DNA of 64,000 nt from Avichristensenella sp031550535 (GTDB lineage: Bacteria; Bacillota; Clostridia; Christensenellales; Aristaeellaceae). Location: assembly GCA_031550535.1 (NCBI GenBank), contig JAVBOM010000028.1, positions 1 through 64,000 on the forward strand, written 5' to 3'. Each line of letters begins with the position of its first letter. Position 1 is the stretch's first letter. Of the stretch, positions 1 to 7,016 are shown one piece after another. The position numbers and the translations under genes were made by a program. The notes below the pieces were generated by a model. It saw only the letters and a program-made list of their open reading frames with translations, ran no database searches and was not told where the DNA came from.

Positions 1-1
1 C

Positions 2-151
2 AGCATCACCCTGAAGGCCGACGCGCCCTACAGCGTGGGCACCCTGGAAGTCTCCGCCTACAGCAACGGCAACCTGCTCTGCAAGGCGTTTGAGATTCCC
101 GTCGCCAATGTCGCCCACGACCCCATCCCGTACCTCCGCGCCGAGCGGTAA
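2..151 (+). CDS. C-terminal fragment of an unidentified protein
   Basis: The frame is open from the first complete codon at position 2 to a TAA at 149-151 and encodes 49 residues ending in PYLRAER. The composition (alternating small, polar and hydrophobic residues) would suit a beta-sandwich or Ig-like tail of a larger enzyme, but no motif identifies the family. The stop codon lies in the first bases of an R1 repeat (150-205). The 5' part lies outside the window, so function is not called. Confidence 0.55.
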   Translation, partial: SITLKADAPYSVGTLEVSAYSNGNLLCKAFEIPVANVAHDPIPYLRAER

Positions 152-205
152 GGATTTCTTACGAAATCCTCTTATGGCGCCCGATTCACCGAATCAGCGC
201 CGCCG
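150..205 (+). repeat. R1 repeat, copy 1
   Basis: Sense orientation on plus. Hairpin I is AGGATTTCttacGAAATCCT and hairpin II is GCGCCCGATT/AATCAGCGC. It overlaps the TAA of the upstream partial gene. About 150 bp with no recognisable gene follow before the convergent gene at 355. Confidence 0.85.
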
Positions 206-332
206 TCACGGTAAGATCTGACCATCCTCTCTCAGTTCCGATCATCCCGTTAGGATCGCGAAACCCGCGCGTACGCGCTGCCTGTTGGGGAGTGGGCCGC
301 CGGAAACGCAATCTCCCGATCCTCCTTCCGTC

Positions 333-356
333 GAGAGGCCGAAAGGCCTCTCTTTT
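333..356 (-). terminator. Hairpin directly after the stop of the 355-675 gene
   Basis: Perfect 8-bp stem GAGAGGCC/GGCCTCTC with a 4-nt loop. Read on minus it begins immediately after the TAA of the zinc-ribbon gene. The U-rich stretch is better placed on the plus strand (TTTTAG after the stem), so it may also stop plus-strand transcription. Confidence 0.5.
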
Positions 357-675
357 AGCGTATGTTCCAGTAAATGCTGCCGCGCTCGGGAACGCCGTCA
401 CGGTTCAGCTTATACACGTTCCCCAATGCGGGGAACTCGGGATAGATAAACGCCCAGAGCTGTCCGCATACCCTGCACCGATACCATTTATCAGGATACC
501 ATCGCGCAAAGACACGCCCATGGTCGTCCTGTCTTTCAAGCGGGACGGAAATCGGAGCATCTTCGAAAACGCCGCGCTCGACACCGCTCTGAAAAAACTC
601 GTTGATCTCTTCAAACAGCGCCAGCGAATTGATGACCGCCTCATAGCGATTTGCGCACTCGCATTGTCTTTCCAT
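355..675 (-). CDS. Small zinc-ribbon-like protein, paralogue A
   Basis: A 106-residue protein of unknown function. It has a CxC pair at residues 5-7 and a CxxC pair in the conserved core WYRCRVCGQLWAF around residues 66-78, a spacing that suggests one metal site. There is no signal peptide or membrane segment. It is clearly homologous to the next minus-strand gene at 841-1173: most residues match, especially NRYE-VINSLALF, FEDAPI-VPL and the Trp/Cys-rich core, so the two arose by tandem duplication. A terminator and an R1 copy separate them, so they may be transcribed separately. Small paralogous Cys-rich proteins like these are sometimes contact-dependent immunity proteins, but nothing here proves that. 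Confidence 0.75.
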   Translation of the reverse strand: MERQCECANRYEAVINSLALFEEINEFFQSGVERGVFEDAPISVPLERQDDHGRVFARWYPDKWYRCRVCGQLWAFIYPEFPALGNVYKLNRDGVPERGSIYWNIR

Positions 676-743
676 AATTATCTACCCCCAAGCATATTGA
701 AGTGTTGCCATATGGAAGCCTTGCGCATCGGCAGAAGGGATAC

Positions 744-769
744 GAAAAGACCCGCCACGCGGGCGGGGC
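744..769 (-). terminator. Intrinsic terminator downstream of zinc-ribbon paralogue B
   Basis: On minus a GC-rich stem (CCCGCC/GGCGGG with loop cgcgt) is followed by TCTTTTCG. The same stem-loop recurs at 1196-1222 after the cyclophilin gene, which suggests a shared repeat origin. Confidence 0.75.
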
Positions 770-779
770 AAGCCAGGAC

Positions 780-838
780 GGCGGCGCGGATTCGAAGAAT
801 CGGGCGTCATACGGGTATTTCGCGAGAAATCCCCACCT
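780..838 (-). repeat. R1 repeat, copy 2
   Basis: Sense orientation on minus, beginning about 3 nt after the TGA of the 841-1173 gene and followed by its terminator. Both R1 hairpins are recognisable with some base changes. Confidence 0.8.
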
Positions 839-840
839 CT

Positions 841-1173
841 TCACGGCCAAGACAACCACTGCCGAATGTCCCAGAAGAAACTGTCCCGCTGTGGAATACC
901 TTCCGCGTTCAGCTTGAATACCGTTCCCCTTGCAGGGAAGTCAGGGTAATCAAATGCCCACAGCTGTCCGCACACACGGCAGCGATACCACTTATCCGGA
1001 TACCATTGCGTAACTGTTTTTCCGTAGTCATCCAGTATTTGCAATGGCACCGTAATGGGCGCGTCCTCGAAGGTGTCGCGTTCGAAAAACTCTTTCACCT
1101 CTGTAAATAGCGCAAGCGAATTAATCACTGTCTCATAACGGTTGACACACTCACAATCCGGTTGCCGCGCCAT
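841..1173 (-). CDS. Small zinc-ribbon-like protein, paralogue B
   Basis: A 110-residue paralogue of the 355-675 product. It has the same CxC (residues 7-9) and CxxC pairs and an identical core WYPDKWYRCRVCGQLW. It lacks about four residues in the FF-FED region and carries a short extra C-terminal tail (QWLSWP). The near-identity of the metal-binding half compared with a looser N-terminal half points to a preserved metal-binding or partner-binding function after duplication. No enzymatic motif is visible. The function is unknown. Confidence 0.75.
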   Translation of the reverse strand: MARQPDCECVNRYETVINSLALFTEVKEFFERDTFEDAPITVPLQILDDYGKTVTQWYPDKWYRCRVCGQLWAFDYPDFPARGTVFKLNAEGIPQRDSFFWDIRQWLSWP

Positions 1174-1195
1174 ATAGTACTGCCCCTTCCTGTAT

Positions 1196-1222
1196 GCAAA
1201 GACCCGCCACGCGGGCGGGCCT
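1196..1222 (-). terminator. Intrinsic terminator of the cyclophilin gene
   Basis: On minus, GGCCCGCC-cgcgt-GGCGGGTC followed by TTTGC, 11 nt after the cyclophilin stop codon. Confidence 0.8.
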
Positions 1223-1232
1223 TCTCACATTT

Positions 1233-1847
1233 TTACTTTCCTTGGTTCAGCTTTTCAAACGGATACTCCACACCGTACGACTCCACCTGGATCGTCTTGA
1301 TAACCTGCGGCGTCAGCGGCTTGTCGCTCGTGTCGCGCTTTACGGCCACGATCGCGTCGGCGGCCTCCATGCCTTCGAGTACCTTGCCGAACGCGGCGTA
1401 TTTGCCGTCCAGCGTTGCCGCGTCGCCGACCATGATGAAGAACTGCGACCCGGCGGAGTTGAGATCCGCCGCGCGCGCCATGCTCAGGATGCCGTACTCG
1501 TGCTTGACGGCGTTCGGCACGCTGTTGGCCTCGAACTCGCCCTTGATGGTGTAGCCCGGGCCGCCGGTGCCCATGCCATCCGGGTCACCGCCCTGAATCA
1601 CAAAGCCCGGGATCACGCGGTGGAAGGTCAGCCCGTCGTAAAAGCCGCTATTGGCCAGCGCGATGAAGTTGCCAACCGATTCCGGCGCGATGTCCGGGTA
1701 CAGTTCGCCGGTCATCTCGTTGCCGTCCTCCATGGTGATGACGAAAACCGGATTTTTGACTTCTTTGGCTGCATCCTCCGCCAAAACGCCCGCCATCAGC
1801 GCGAAAACCATCAGAAAACCGATACAGCCCGCGATAACTTTTTTCAA
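1233..1847 (-). CDS. Secreted cyclophilin-type peptidyl-prolyl cis-trans isomerase
   Basis: Catalyses proline cis-trans isomerisation, here probably outside the cytoplasm. The N-terminus (KKVIAGCIGFLMVFALMAG) is a signal sequence ending near VLAED. The mature part carries cyclophilin motifs in order: FHRVIPGFVIQGGD, then a GSQFF motif, then AFGKV. At 204 residues it has the size of a single-domain bacterial PpiA/PpiB. The start is set at TTG 1847 because AGAGAGGTG lies 5-6 nt upstream; a GTG at 1856 would directly abut that site. An R1 copy occupies its leader directly after mobB, so it may be the last gene of the molybdenum operon or separately expressed. Confidence 0.92.
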   Translation of the reverse strand: MKKVIAGCIGFLMVFALMAGVLAEDAAKEVKNPVFVITMEDGNEMTGELYPDIAPESVGNFIALANSGFYDGLTFHRVIPGFVIQGGDPDGMGTGGPGYTIKGEFEANSVPNAVKHEYGILSMARAADLNSAGSQFFIMVGDAATLDGKYAAFGKVLEGMEAADAIVAVKRDTSDKPLTPQVIKTIQVESYGVEYPFEKLNQGK

Positions 1848-1872
1848 TCGTGTCACCTCTCTTTGTTTTGTT

Positions 1873-1930
1873 GGCGGCGCGGATTTGTAAAATCGGGCGC
1901 CACGAGAGGATTCCGAAAGGAATCCTTACC
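1873..1930 (-). repeat. R1 repeat, copy 3
   Basis: Sense orientation on minus. It starts at the base after the TAG of mobB and ends about 25 nt before the cyclophilin start. Both hairpins are intact. Confidence 0.9.
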
Positions 1931-2440
1931 CTATATCTTATCGCGTTTCGTCATTTCCCGCAAGACCAATTCGCACAGTGCGTCCACATCGTTCAGTCCA
2001 ACGGCCGGCACACCCGGCAGCGAAAGGGGCAGGTCCGTCACCAGCGCCAGCAGCGTGGCCGGGTCGCACGTGGGCGCTGCGGAGTTGCCCGCGCGCACGA
2101 TTTCGAACTTCGGCCAATCGGTCTGCTTCGCGCCTTCCAGCACGATGATGTCCGCCTCGGGAAACATTTCGATCAAGCCCTCGATCGTCTGACTGCCGTT
2201 TTTGATCACCATGAACTTGTCCCGGTCGAACACGGCGGAACCATACGCGCCCGCGGCGCGGTGGCGGTAGCTGTCCCGGCCCGGCACGTCCGGCTCAAAG
2301 GCGTGCGCGTCGTGCTTGATGGTCGCCACGGCGTGTCCCCCGTCGACGAGCGCGGACACGAGCTTTTCCACCAGCGTGGTCTTGCCGGAGTTTTTCACGC
2401 CGCAGACGGCGAAGACATACGGGGTTTTTTTCGGATGCAT
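1931..2440 (-). CDS. mobB: MobB, molybdopterin-guanine dinucleotide biosynthesis GTP-binding adapter
   Basis: A 169-residue P-loop protein that assists conversion of molybdopterin to its guanine dinucleotide form. The Walker A motif GVKNSGKTTLVEKL lies at about residues 14-27. ATIKHDAH and VLEGAK, typical of MobB, follow. Length fits the family. It begins 6 nt after the stop of the substrate-binding protein gene and is the last clear cofactor gene of the riboswitch-led operon. Its presence is the main reason to read the adjoining BtuCD-type transporter as a molybdate/tungstate system rather than an iron-siderophore one. The stop TAG directly abuts an R1 repeat. Confidence 0.9.
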   Translation of the reverse strand: MHPKKTPYVFAVCGVKNSGKTTLVEKLVSALVDGGHAVATIKHDAHAFEPDVPGRDSYRHRAAGAYGSAVFDRDKFMVIKNGSQTIEGLIEMFPEADIIVLEGAKQTDWPKFEIVRAGNSAAPTCDPATLLALVTDLPLSLPGVPAVGLNDVDALCELVLREMTKRDKI

Positions 2441-2446
2441 GCGCTG

Positions 2447-3502
2447 TTACTCCTTCGGGAACGCGTTTTCCATCAGGCGGCCATACTGCTCGTCGGTGAG
2501 CTCGCAGTGATAGAACAGATCGTAGTACTCGGTGACTTCCGCCTTGAGATCATAGTCGCACGCGTCCGGATAGAACAGGTCGGTCAGCCAGAGGATGCCC
2601 AGATACCGCTGCACGGAGGGCGGGAAGCCCATCCAGTTGTATGGGCCGAACGGCACCTCGACGTAGTTCTTGTTCTGGATGGCGGTCAGATCCTGCCACA
2701 GTGGGTCCTCGCCGACGGCGGCGTAGATGCTGCCCGGCGCGAAAACGATCATGTCCGGATCCCAGAGGAGAAGCTGCTCCATGTCCACGGGGTTGCCGCT
2801 GCCTTTGCTGGACGGGTTGTCCACCACGGCCAGGTTGCTGGCCAGCATGTCGATGATCTCGGCATGGTAGCTGCCGCCTGCGATCACGCTCAGGCCGTCC
2901 TCGCCCAGGAGGTACAGCAGGTTCACGCGGCCTTCCTCGCCGACCGTCTCCATGATGGACTGCGCGCGGCCGTACACCTTCTCGCAGTACGTAGCCAGTT
3001 CTTCCGCCCGCTCCTGAAGGCCCAGCAGCGCGCCGAGCTTCCTGTACGCGTCCGCGAACGTGTCGGTATACGCGTCGATGTGCACCGTCGGGATGCCAAG
3101 CTGCTCCTGCGTGGCGTCCATATCCTCCGCGATGGAGCCCTTCGCCTCGCCGACGTCGATGATGACCTGGGGATCAACGGCCGCAAGCTGCTCCAGGTTC
3201 AGGTCCGCGCTGCCGTAGAGCTGGCCGAGCACGGGCAGGTCGTAGTAATCGCCCAGGAATTCTTCCGCTTCCTTGGACCACGCGCTGGAAGTGCCGACAA
3301 AGTATTCCGGCGCGAGCGCGAACAGCACGATCTGCGCCAGCGGACCGGTCGCGGCGATGCGCGTGATGTCCTTGGGGACTTCGACCTCGCGGCCGGCGTC
3401 GTCGGTAAACAGGACGGTTTCCTCGGCCGTCGCGGGCGCGCACGCGAACAGCGTCAGCGCCATCGCGAGGGTGAGCAACAGGGATGTCAGCTTTTTCATC
3501 AT
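2447..3502 (-). CDS. ABC transporter substrate-binding lipoprotein (FecB/BtuF fold, probably molybdate/tungstate)
   Basis: A 351-residue periplasmic-binding-type lipoprotein that delivers ligand to the permease and ATPase encoded just upstream. The N-terminus is a lipoprotein signal (MMKKLTSLLLTLAMALTLFAC) with the lipobox LFAC. The sequence then follows the FecB pattern: DDAGREVEVPKDITRI, IAATGPLAQIVLFAL, and the DPQVIIDVG stretch. The start is ATG 3502 because AGGAGGA lies 8 nt upstream; the longer open frame has no such site. Relatives carry iron-siderophores, cobalamin or, in the MolABC group, molybdate and tungstate. The mobB, FmdE and riboswitch context favours the last, by inference. 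Confidence 0.88.
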   Translation of the reverse strand: MMKKLTSLLLTLAMALTLFACAPATAEETVLFTDDAGREVEVPKDITRIAATGPLAQIVLFALAPEYFVGTSSAWSKEAEEFLGDYYDLPVLGQLYGSADLNLEQLAAVDPQVIIDVGEAKGSIAEDMDATQEQLGIPTVHIDAYTDTFADAYRKLGALLGLQERAEELATYCEKVYGRAQSIMETVGEEGRVNLLYLLGEDGLSVIAGGSYHAEIIDMLASNLAVVDNPSSKGSGNPVDMEQLLLWDPDMIVFAPGSIYAAVGEDPLWQDLTAIQNKNYVEVPFGPYNWMGFPPSVQRYLGILWLTDLFYPDACDYDLKAEVTEYYDLFYHCELTDEQYGRLMENAFPKE

Positions 3503-3554
3503 GGGGGAGTTCCTCCTTTTATTTCCGTCAAGCCGGGTGGCTTGTGGGGTCGGG

Positions 3555-4322
3555 TTATAGCGGCACGCACACACGAATTCTATCGTTATCCAGGCTCTCC
3601 ACTCGTGCGCGGATGCCGTACAGCGCCTGGATCAGGTCCGCGTCCAGCACGTCCCTGGGCGCGCCCTGCGCCACGATCTTCCCGCCGCGCATCGCGAGGA
3701 TGCTGTGCGAGAACATGTACGACTGCTCCGGGTTATGCGTGGACTGGATGACGGTGTAGCCCTCGTCCGCGAGATCCCGAATGTGGCTCAACACGCGCAT
3801 CTGGTTGCCGTAGTCCAGGTTCGCGGTTGGCTCGTCCATGATGAGCGTGCGCGACCTTTGCGCCAGCGCCCGGGCGATCAGCACAAGCTGCCGTTCGCCG
3901 CCGCTCAGCCGCATGTAATCGCGCGGGGCAAAATCCTGGATGTTCAGCCGGGCGAGCGCGGTCATCGCGACCTCCCGCTCCTTTTGTCCGGGGGAGGACA
4001 GCGCCGATACATGCGACGCCGTGCCCATCAGCACCATGTCCAGCACTGTGTAGTTGAACGCGGGGTACGTGGACTGGGGGATATACGCGATGCGGCGGGA
4101 GAGCGTTTTCAGATCCAGGCCGCGAATGTCCTGCCCATCCAGCGCGATTTCGCCCGTGTAGTGGCCAAGGATGCCCAGCACGCACTTGAACAGCGTGCTT
4201 TTGCCCACGCCGTTGGGGCCGAGCACGGAAACAAGCTGGCCCTCGCCCACGGAGAAGGTGACGTTCTCCAGCACGCGGCGGTCGCCGTAGCGGAAGCCAA
4301 GGCCCCGGACATCGATGCTCAC
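3555..4322 (-). CDS. ABC transporter ATP-binding protein (FepC/BtuD type, MolC-like)
   Basis: A 255-residue cytoplasmic ATPase that energises the adjoining permease. The Walker A is GPNGVGKSTLF (about residues 36-46), the signature LSGGERQLVLIARAL and the Walker B TLIMDEPTANLD, followed by the switch His in QSTHNPEQ. The start GTG at 4322 overlaps the permease stop as GTGA, the usual sign of translational coupling. A longer in-frame reading to 5117 is only an out-of-frame run across the permease gene. Specificity is taken from context (molybdate or tungstate); by sequence alone it could serve an iron-complex system. Confidence 0.92.
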   Translation of the reverse strand: MSIDVRGLGFRYGDRRVLENVTFSVGEGQLVSVLGPNGVGKSTLFKCVLGILGHYTGEIALDGQDIRGLDLKTLSRRIAYIPQSTYPAFNYTVLDMVLMGTASHVSALSSPGQKEREVAMTALARLNIQDFAPRDYMRLSGGERQLVLIARALAQRSRTLIMDEPTANLDYGNQMRVLSHIRDLADEGYTVIQSTHNPEQSYMFSHSILAMRGGKIVAQGAPRDVLDADLIQALYGIRARVESLDNDRIRVCVPL

Positions 4323-5341
4323 GCTGTCTCGCCCCCCTTTGTGATGAGGTACAGGAAGAACGGCGCGCCAATGAAGGCGGTCAGGATGCCGAGCGGGATT
4401 TCCGTGGCGAACAGGTTCCGGGACACATTGTCCACAATCAATAGAAACAGCGCGCCGAACAACATGGACGCGGGCATCAGGTGGCGGTAGTTGTTGCCCA
4501 CCAAACGCCGGGACAGGTGCGGGATCACCAGCCCCACCCAGCCGATGGTGCCGCTGACCGCGACCGCCGACGCCGTGACCAGCGTGGCGCACAGGATCAT
4601 CGCGAGGCGCAGCCGCGTCACGTTCACGCCCATCGTGCGCGCTTCCTCGTCGCCCAGGGTCAGGATGTTCAGGCGGTAGCGCAGCAGCAGCATGGGCGTA
4701 AGACCGATCAGCATCGGCAGCGCCGCGAAGGCGACGTCCTTTTTCTGCGCGCCCGCCAGGCTCCCCATCAGCCAGTACGTGATGGCTGGAAGCTGGTCCG
4801 ACGGGTCGGCCACGAGCTTGATGAACGACGTGCCCGCCGAAAAGAGCGAGCTGATCATGATGCCGGACAGGATCAGCCCGACGATCTTCTTGCCCTTGGC
4901 CCTTTTGCTGACGAGCCAGACGGCCGCCACCGTGATGATGCTGAACACGAACGCGCTGATGGTCGTCATGCGGCCGCTCGCGCGCAGCAGGATGGCCAGC
5001 GCAGCGCCGAACGCCGCGCCCTGGGACGCGCCTAGGATGTCCGGCGAGGCCATGGGGTTTTGAAAAATGCCCTGGTACGCCGCGCCGGCGGCGGACAGGC
5101 AGCAGCCCACCATGCACGCGAGGAGAATGCGCGGCATGCGCACGTTAAACAGCACCGTCTCCATCCTGGCTGTCCAGAATGGCTCGATGGGGAAAATCTT
5201 CGACAGCAGAATGCCGCCTAGCTCTCGGACGGAGATGGGGTAACGGCCGAGCGCGAACGAAACGATGGCCGCCGCGAGCAACAGCACGCCAAGGCCCAGC
5301 ACGATGAGGCTTTGGTGGGATTTTTTCCCTTCGATGGGCAT
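4319..5341 (-). CDS. ABC transporter permease, FecCD/BtuC family (MolB-like)
   Basis: A 340-residue integral membrane protein with about ten hydrophobic segments. The family motifs include RMPRILLACMVGCCLSAAGAA near the N-terminus, MASPDILGASQGAAFG in the middle and GLVIPHLSRRLVGNNYR, the L-loop contacting the ATPase. The most likely start is ATG 5341, preceded at proper spacing by AAAGGATGAG; ATG 5350 lies directly on that site. It ends in a 4-nt overlap with the ATPase. The BtuCD-like architecture matches the MolBC importers of Haemophilus, and cofactor genes surround it. An R1 copy separates it from the FmdE gene. Confidence 0.9.
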   Translation of the reverse strand: MPIEGKKSHQSLIVLGLGVLLLAAAIVSFALGRYPISVRELGGILLSKIFPIEPFWTARMETVLFNVRMPRILLACMVGCCLSAAGAAYQGIFQNPMASPDILGASQGAAFGAALAILLRASGRMTTISAFVFSIITVAAVWLVSKRAKGKKIVGLILSGIMISSLFSAGTSFIKLVADPSDQLPAITYWLMGSLAGAQKKDVAFAALPMLIGLTPMLLLRYRLNILTLGDEEARTMGVNVTRLRLAMILCATLVTASAVAVSGTIGWVGLVIPHLSRRLVGNNYRHLMPASMLFGALFLLIVDNVSRNLFATEIPLGILTAFIGAPFFLYLITKGGETA

Positions 5342-5372
5342 TTCTCTCATCCTTTCCGGCGCGAATTACGAT

Positions 5373-5430
5373 GGCGGCACAGATTTGGAAAATCGGGCGC
5401 CATAAGGGGATTCCGTAAGGAATCCCTACC
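5373..5430 (-). repeat. R1 repeat, copy 4
   Basis: Sense orientation on minus, intercistronic. The bases GGTAGGGATT at its 5' end contain the TAG stop codon of the FmdE gene. The other end lies about 30 nt before the permease start. Confidence 0.92.
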
Positions 5431-5974
5431 TTAGCGCGTGATAATAGCCTTCCCCGGCGCACGCGCGGCAGACCGGCTTTTCGTCCCGCAGCACGTGCTT
5501 GGCGTCGGTCACATCCTCGCCGCAAGCGGCGCAGTACACCACCTCGACAGGCGGGCCGGGCAGATCGCCCGGGGCCATGTCCACGGCCACTTCCTGGACG
5601 GAGAAAATCATGTCGTCCGGCAGGTCCCTGTAGAAGGCGATCATGTCCTCGCCGTCCGCCGGGTGCATGCGCTTTTTCCGGTGGATTCGCACGGCGCGGC
5701 GGGTTTCCAGGTCCACGAATGTCGCGGCGACCTTGCCGTAGTCGAACCACTTGAACGTCCTTTTGCCGACCTTGCAGCCGGTGACCACGCCGATGGCGTC
5801 GGCGGGGCAGCGGTCGCACTCCACGTACACGGCGATGCGCTTGCGGTCCGCTTCCGGGTCCAGGCCGAGCCGCGACAGGCCGTACCGCGCCATTTTCACG
5901 CCGACGCACTGGCCGGAGCACAGGTGACCGTGGTATTCCTCCGCGCGCCGGACATCTTCCTCAAAGGTGCGCAT
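5426..5974 (-). CDS. FmdE-family protein with C-terminal zinc ribbon
   Basis: A 182-residue protein of the FmdE family, named for genes linked to molybdenum formylmethanofuran dehydrogenase but common in bacteria next to molybdate transport and cofactor genes. The N-terminal domain shows AEEYHGHLCSGQCVGVKMA (residues about 11-29) and CDRCPADAIGVVTGCKVGKRT, with His/Cys residues that bind metal in relatives. The C-terminus has a four-cysteine zinc ribbon (CAACGED and CRACAGEGYY). It overlaps the upstream methyltransferase gene by 14 nt. The final codons CTA-AGG-TAG run into R1, which supplies the stop. The molecular role of the family is not settled; a metal-handling or cofactor-insertion role is an inference. 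Confidence 0.88.
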   Translation of the reverse strand: MRTFEEDVRRAEEYHGHLCSGQCVGVKMARYGLSRLGLDPEADRKRIAVYVECDRCPADAIGVVTGCKVGKRTFKWFDYGKVAATFVDLETRRAVRIHRKKRMHPADGEDMIAFYRDLPDDMIFSVQEVAVDMAPGDLPGPPVEVVYCAACGEDVTDAKHVLRDEKPVCRACAGEGYYHALR

Positions 5975-6605
5975 TCTGTTCCCTCCCGATCACGAAAATG
6001 CCGAACCGTTTGAGGTTCGGGAGATAATACGGAAAGTCGGCCCGGCCGGTTTCCGTGAGGCGCGCGTCCAGGTAGTCGGCGACAGCCATGTCCGGGGGGT
6101 TCTTGGAATACGCGCGGACGAACGCTATGGCCTCCTCGCGCGATGCAAACGGCTGGCCGTACTCCAGCGCGTGCTCTTGCACGGCGTAGCGCGCGCCAAG
6201 CGCGTGCAGCGCCTGACGCGTGCCGCTTACGGTGCCACACTTGGGCGGGTGATAGTCCTTCGGGCCAAGCGTTCCCTGCGCGTCGCCATGGATTACGGCG
6301 ATGATGTTATGGCGGCAGAGGGAGAGCGCGTGGCGGAGCTGCTCCTCCAGGTGGCCGAAAAACACCATCAGCACGGTGTCCCACTGGCCGCGCACGTCCG
6401 CCGCGTTCGCGTGCCATGTCTTGATATTGGATATATTTCGCGCCGCGAGGTCCGCCTCCAGCAGGCGGAGCGCCTGGTCGTCCCGGTCTACGCAGGTGAT
6501 CCGGGAAAACTCGTCCGCGACGGCGATATCGATGAGGCCCACGCCGCAGCCCAGGTCCAGGAGGGACGCCCGGCCCGGCATCAGGGGCAGCAAATAATCC
6601 GCCAA
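5961..6605 (-). CDS. SAM-dependent class I methyltransferase in the molybdenum operon
   Basis: At least 214 residues. The SAM-binding motif LLDLGCGVGLIDIAVA is at residues about 15-30, the acidic ribose-binding motif TCVDRDDQAL follows, and the remainder is an alpha/beta methyltransferase fold. The annotated TTG start is doubtful. The same frame continues upstream for about 24 more protein-like codons (reading QTAHWFQTASAYTGYHRR) but contains no ATG, GTG or TTG before a TGA. The only near-cognate codon at a plausible distance from GGAAGG is ATT at 6678-6680. It is the first gene after the Moco-type riboswitch. Similar methyltransferases accompany FmdE and molybdate-transport genes in clostridia; the substrate is unknown. 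Confidence 0.8.
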   Translation of the reverse strand: MADYLLPLMPGRASLLDLGCGVGLIDIAVADEFSRITCVDRDDQALRLLEADLAARNISNIKTWHANAADVRGQWDTVLMVFFGHLEEQLRHALSLCRHNIIAVIHGDAQGTLGPKDYHPPKCGTVSGTRQALHALGARYAVQEHALEYGQPFASREEAIAFVRAYSKNPPDMAVADYLDARLTETGRADFPYYLPNLKRFGIFVIGREQNAHL

Positions 6606-6819
6606 GCGCCGGTGATAGCCGGTGTACGCGGAGGCGGTCTGAAACCAATGTGCGGTTTGCGCGTTCCATTGTATTAAAATAGGAGGTCACCTTCCCGGCA
6701 CAGAAAATATGCCAGCATAAAGAAGCAGACCCCCCGAAAGGGCTATACAGAGTCAATACGCAGGAATCGCCGCCCGAAATAATCGGCGGTTCCCGAACAC
6801 TCCTTCTCAAACACGGAAG

Positions 6820-6917
6820 GCTCTGCCGTTTCCAGCGGAACCCTTGAGCCGGTTTCCCGGCATCGGTCAGCCGCCATGGGGGAACCCTGTAGGCGGGCAG
6901 ACTCGGAGGGTCAGAGC
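6820..6917 (-). ncRNA. Probable molybdenum/tungsten cofactor (Moco/Tuco) riboswitch aptamer
   Basis: On minus, the 98-nt segment is closed by GCTCTG (6912-6917) pairing with CAGAGC (6820-6825). It contains blocks I recognise from the Moco RNA motif: CTCCGAG, CGCCTACAGGG, GGCTGACCGATGCCGG and the GNRA-capped hairpin CCGGGAAACCGG. Downstream lie a CGCC/GGCG hairpin and a C-run/G-run hairpin with a T-rich flank (about 6730-6800) that could be the expression platform. The operon it leads encodes a molybdate-type transporter, an FmdE protein and MobB, which fits the known targets. The exact Rfam match could not be tested. Confidence 0.75.
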
Positions 6918-6924
6918 AAAATGC

Positions 6925-6957
6925 TCAATTATTCAATTACGCTTGTCCAATGCCAAC
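6925..6957 (-). promoter_or_regulatory. Promoter for the riboswitch-led molybdenum operon
   Basis: On minus, TTGGCA, a 17-nt spacer and AATAAT lie just upstream of the aptamer. It overlaps the divergent plus-strand promoter of the NTPase gene, so the two could interfere. Confidence 0.55.
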
Positions 6958-6971
6958 ACGCATTGTACAAT
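6943..6971 (+). promoter_or_regulatory. Promoter of the NTPase gene
   Basis: TTGTCC at 6943-6948, a 17-nt spacer and TACAAT at 6966-6971. The Shine-Dalgarno AAGGAG and ATG 7017 follow. Confidence 0.65.
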
Positions 6972-7016
6972 GTTTGCGGGATTTCTGTCAATGCATTTTC
7001 CAAGGAGTGACAAAAT

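Noticed and set aside
1850..3751. Plus-strand open frame of 633 codons
   Set aside because: It is antisense to the clear mobB and substrate-binding-protein genes. Its composition (His/Arg/Val-rich) is the usual shadow of a GC-rich gene, and it has no motif or ribosome site.
3555..5117. A 520-codon frame that would fuse a long N-terminal part to the ABC ATPase
   Set aside because: The first half is an out-of-frame reading of the permease gene. The GTG at 4322 with GTGA overlap gives a normal 255-residue ATPase.
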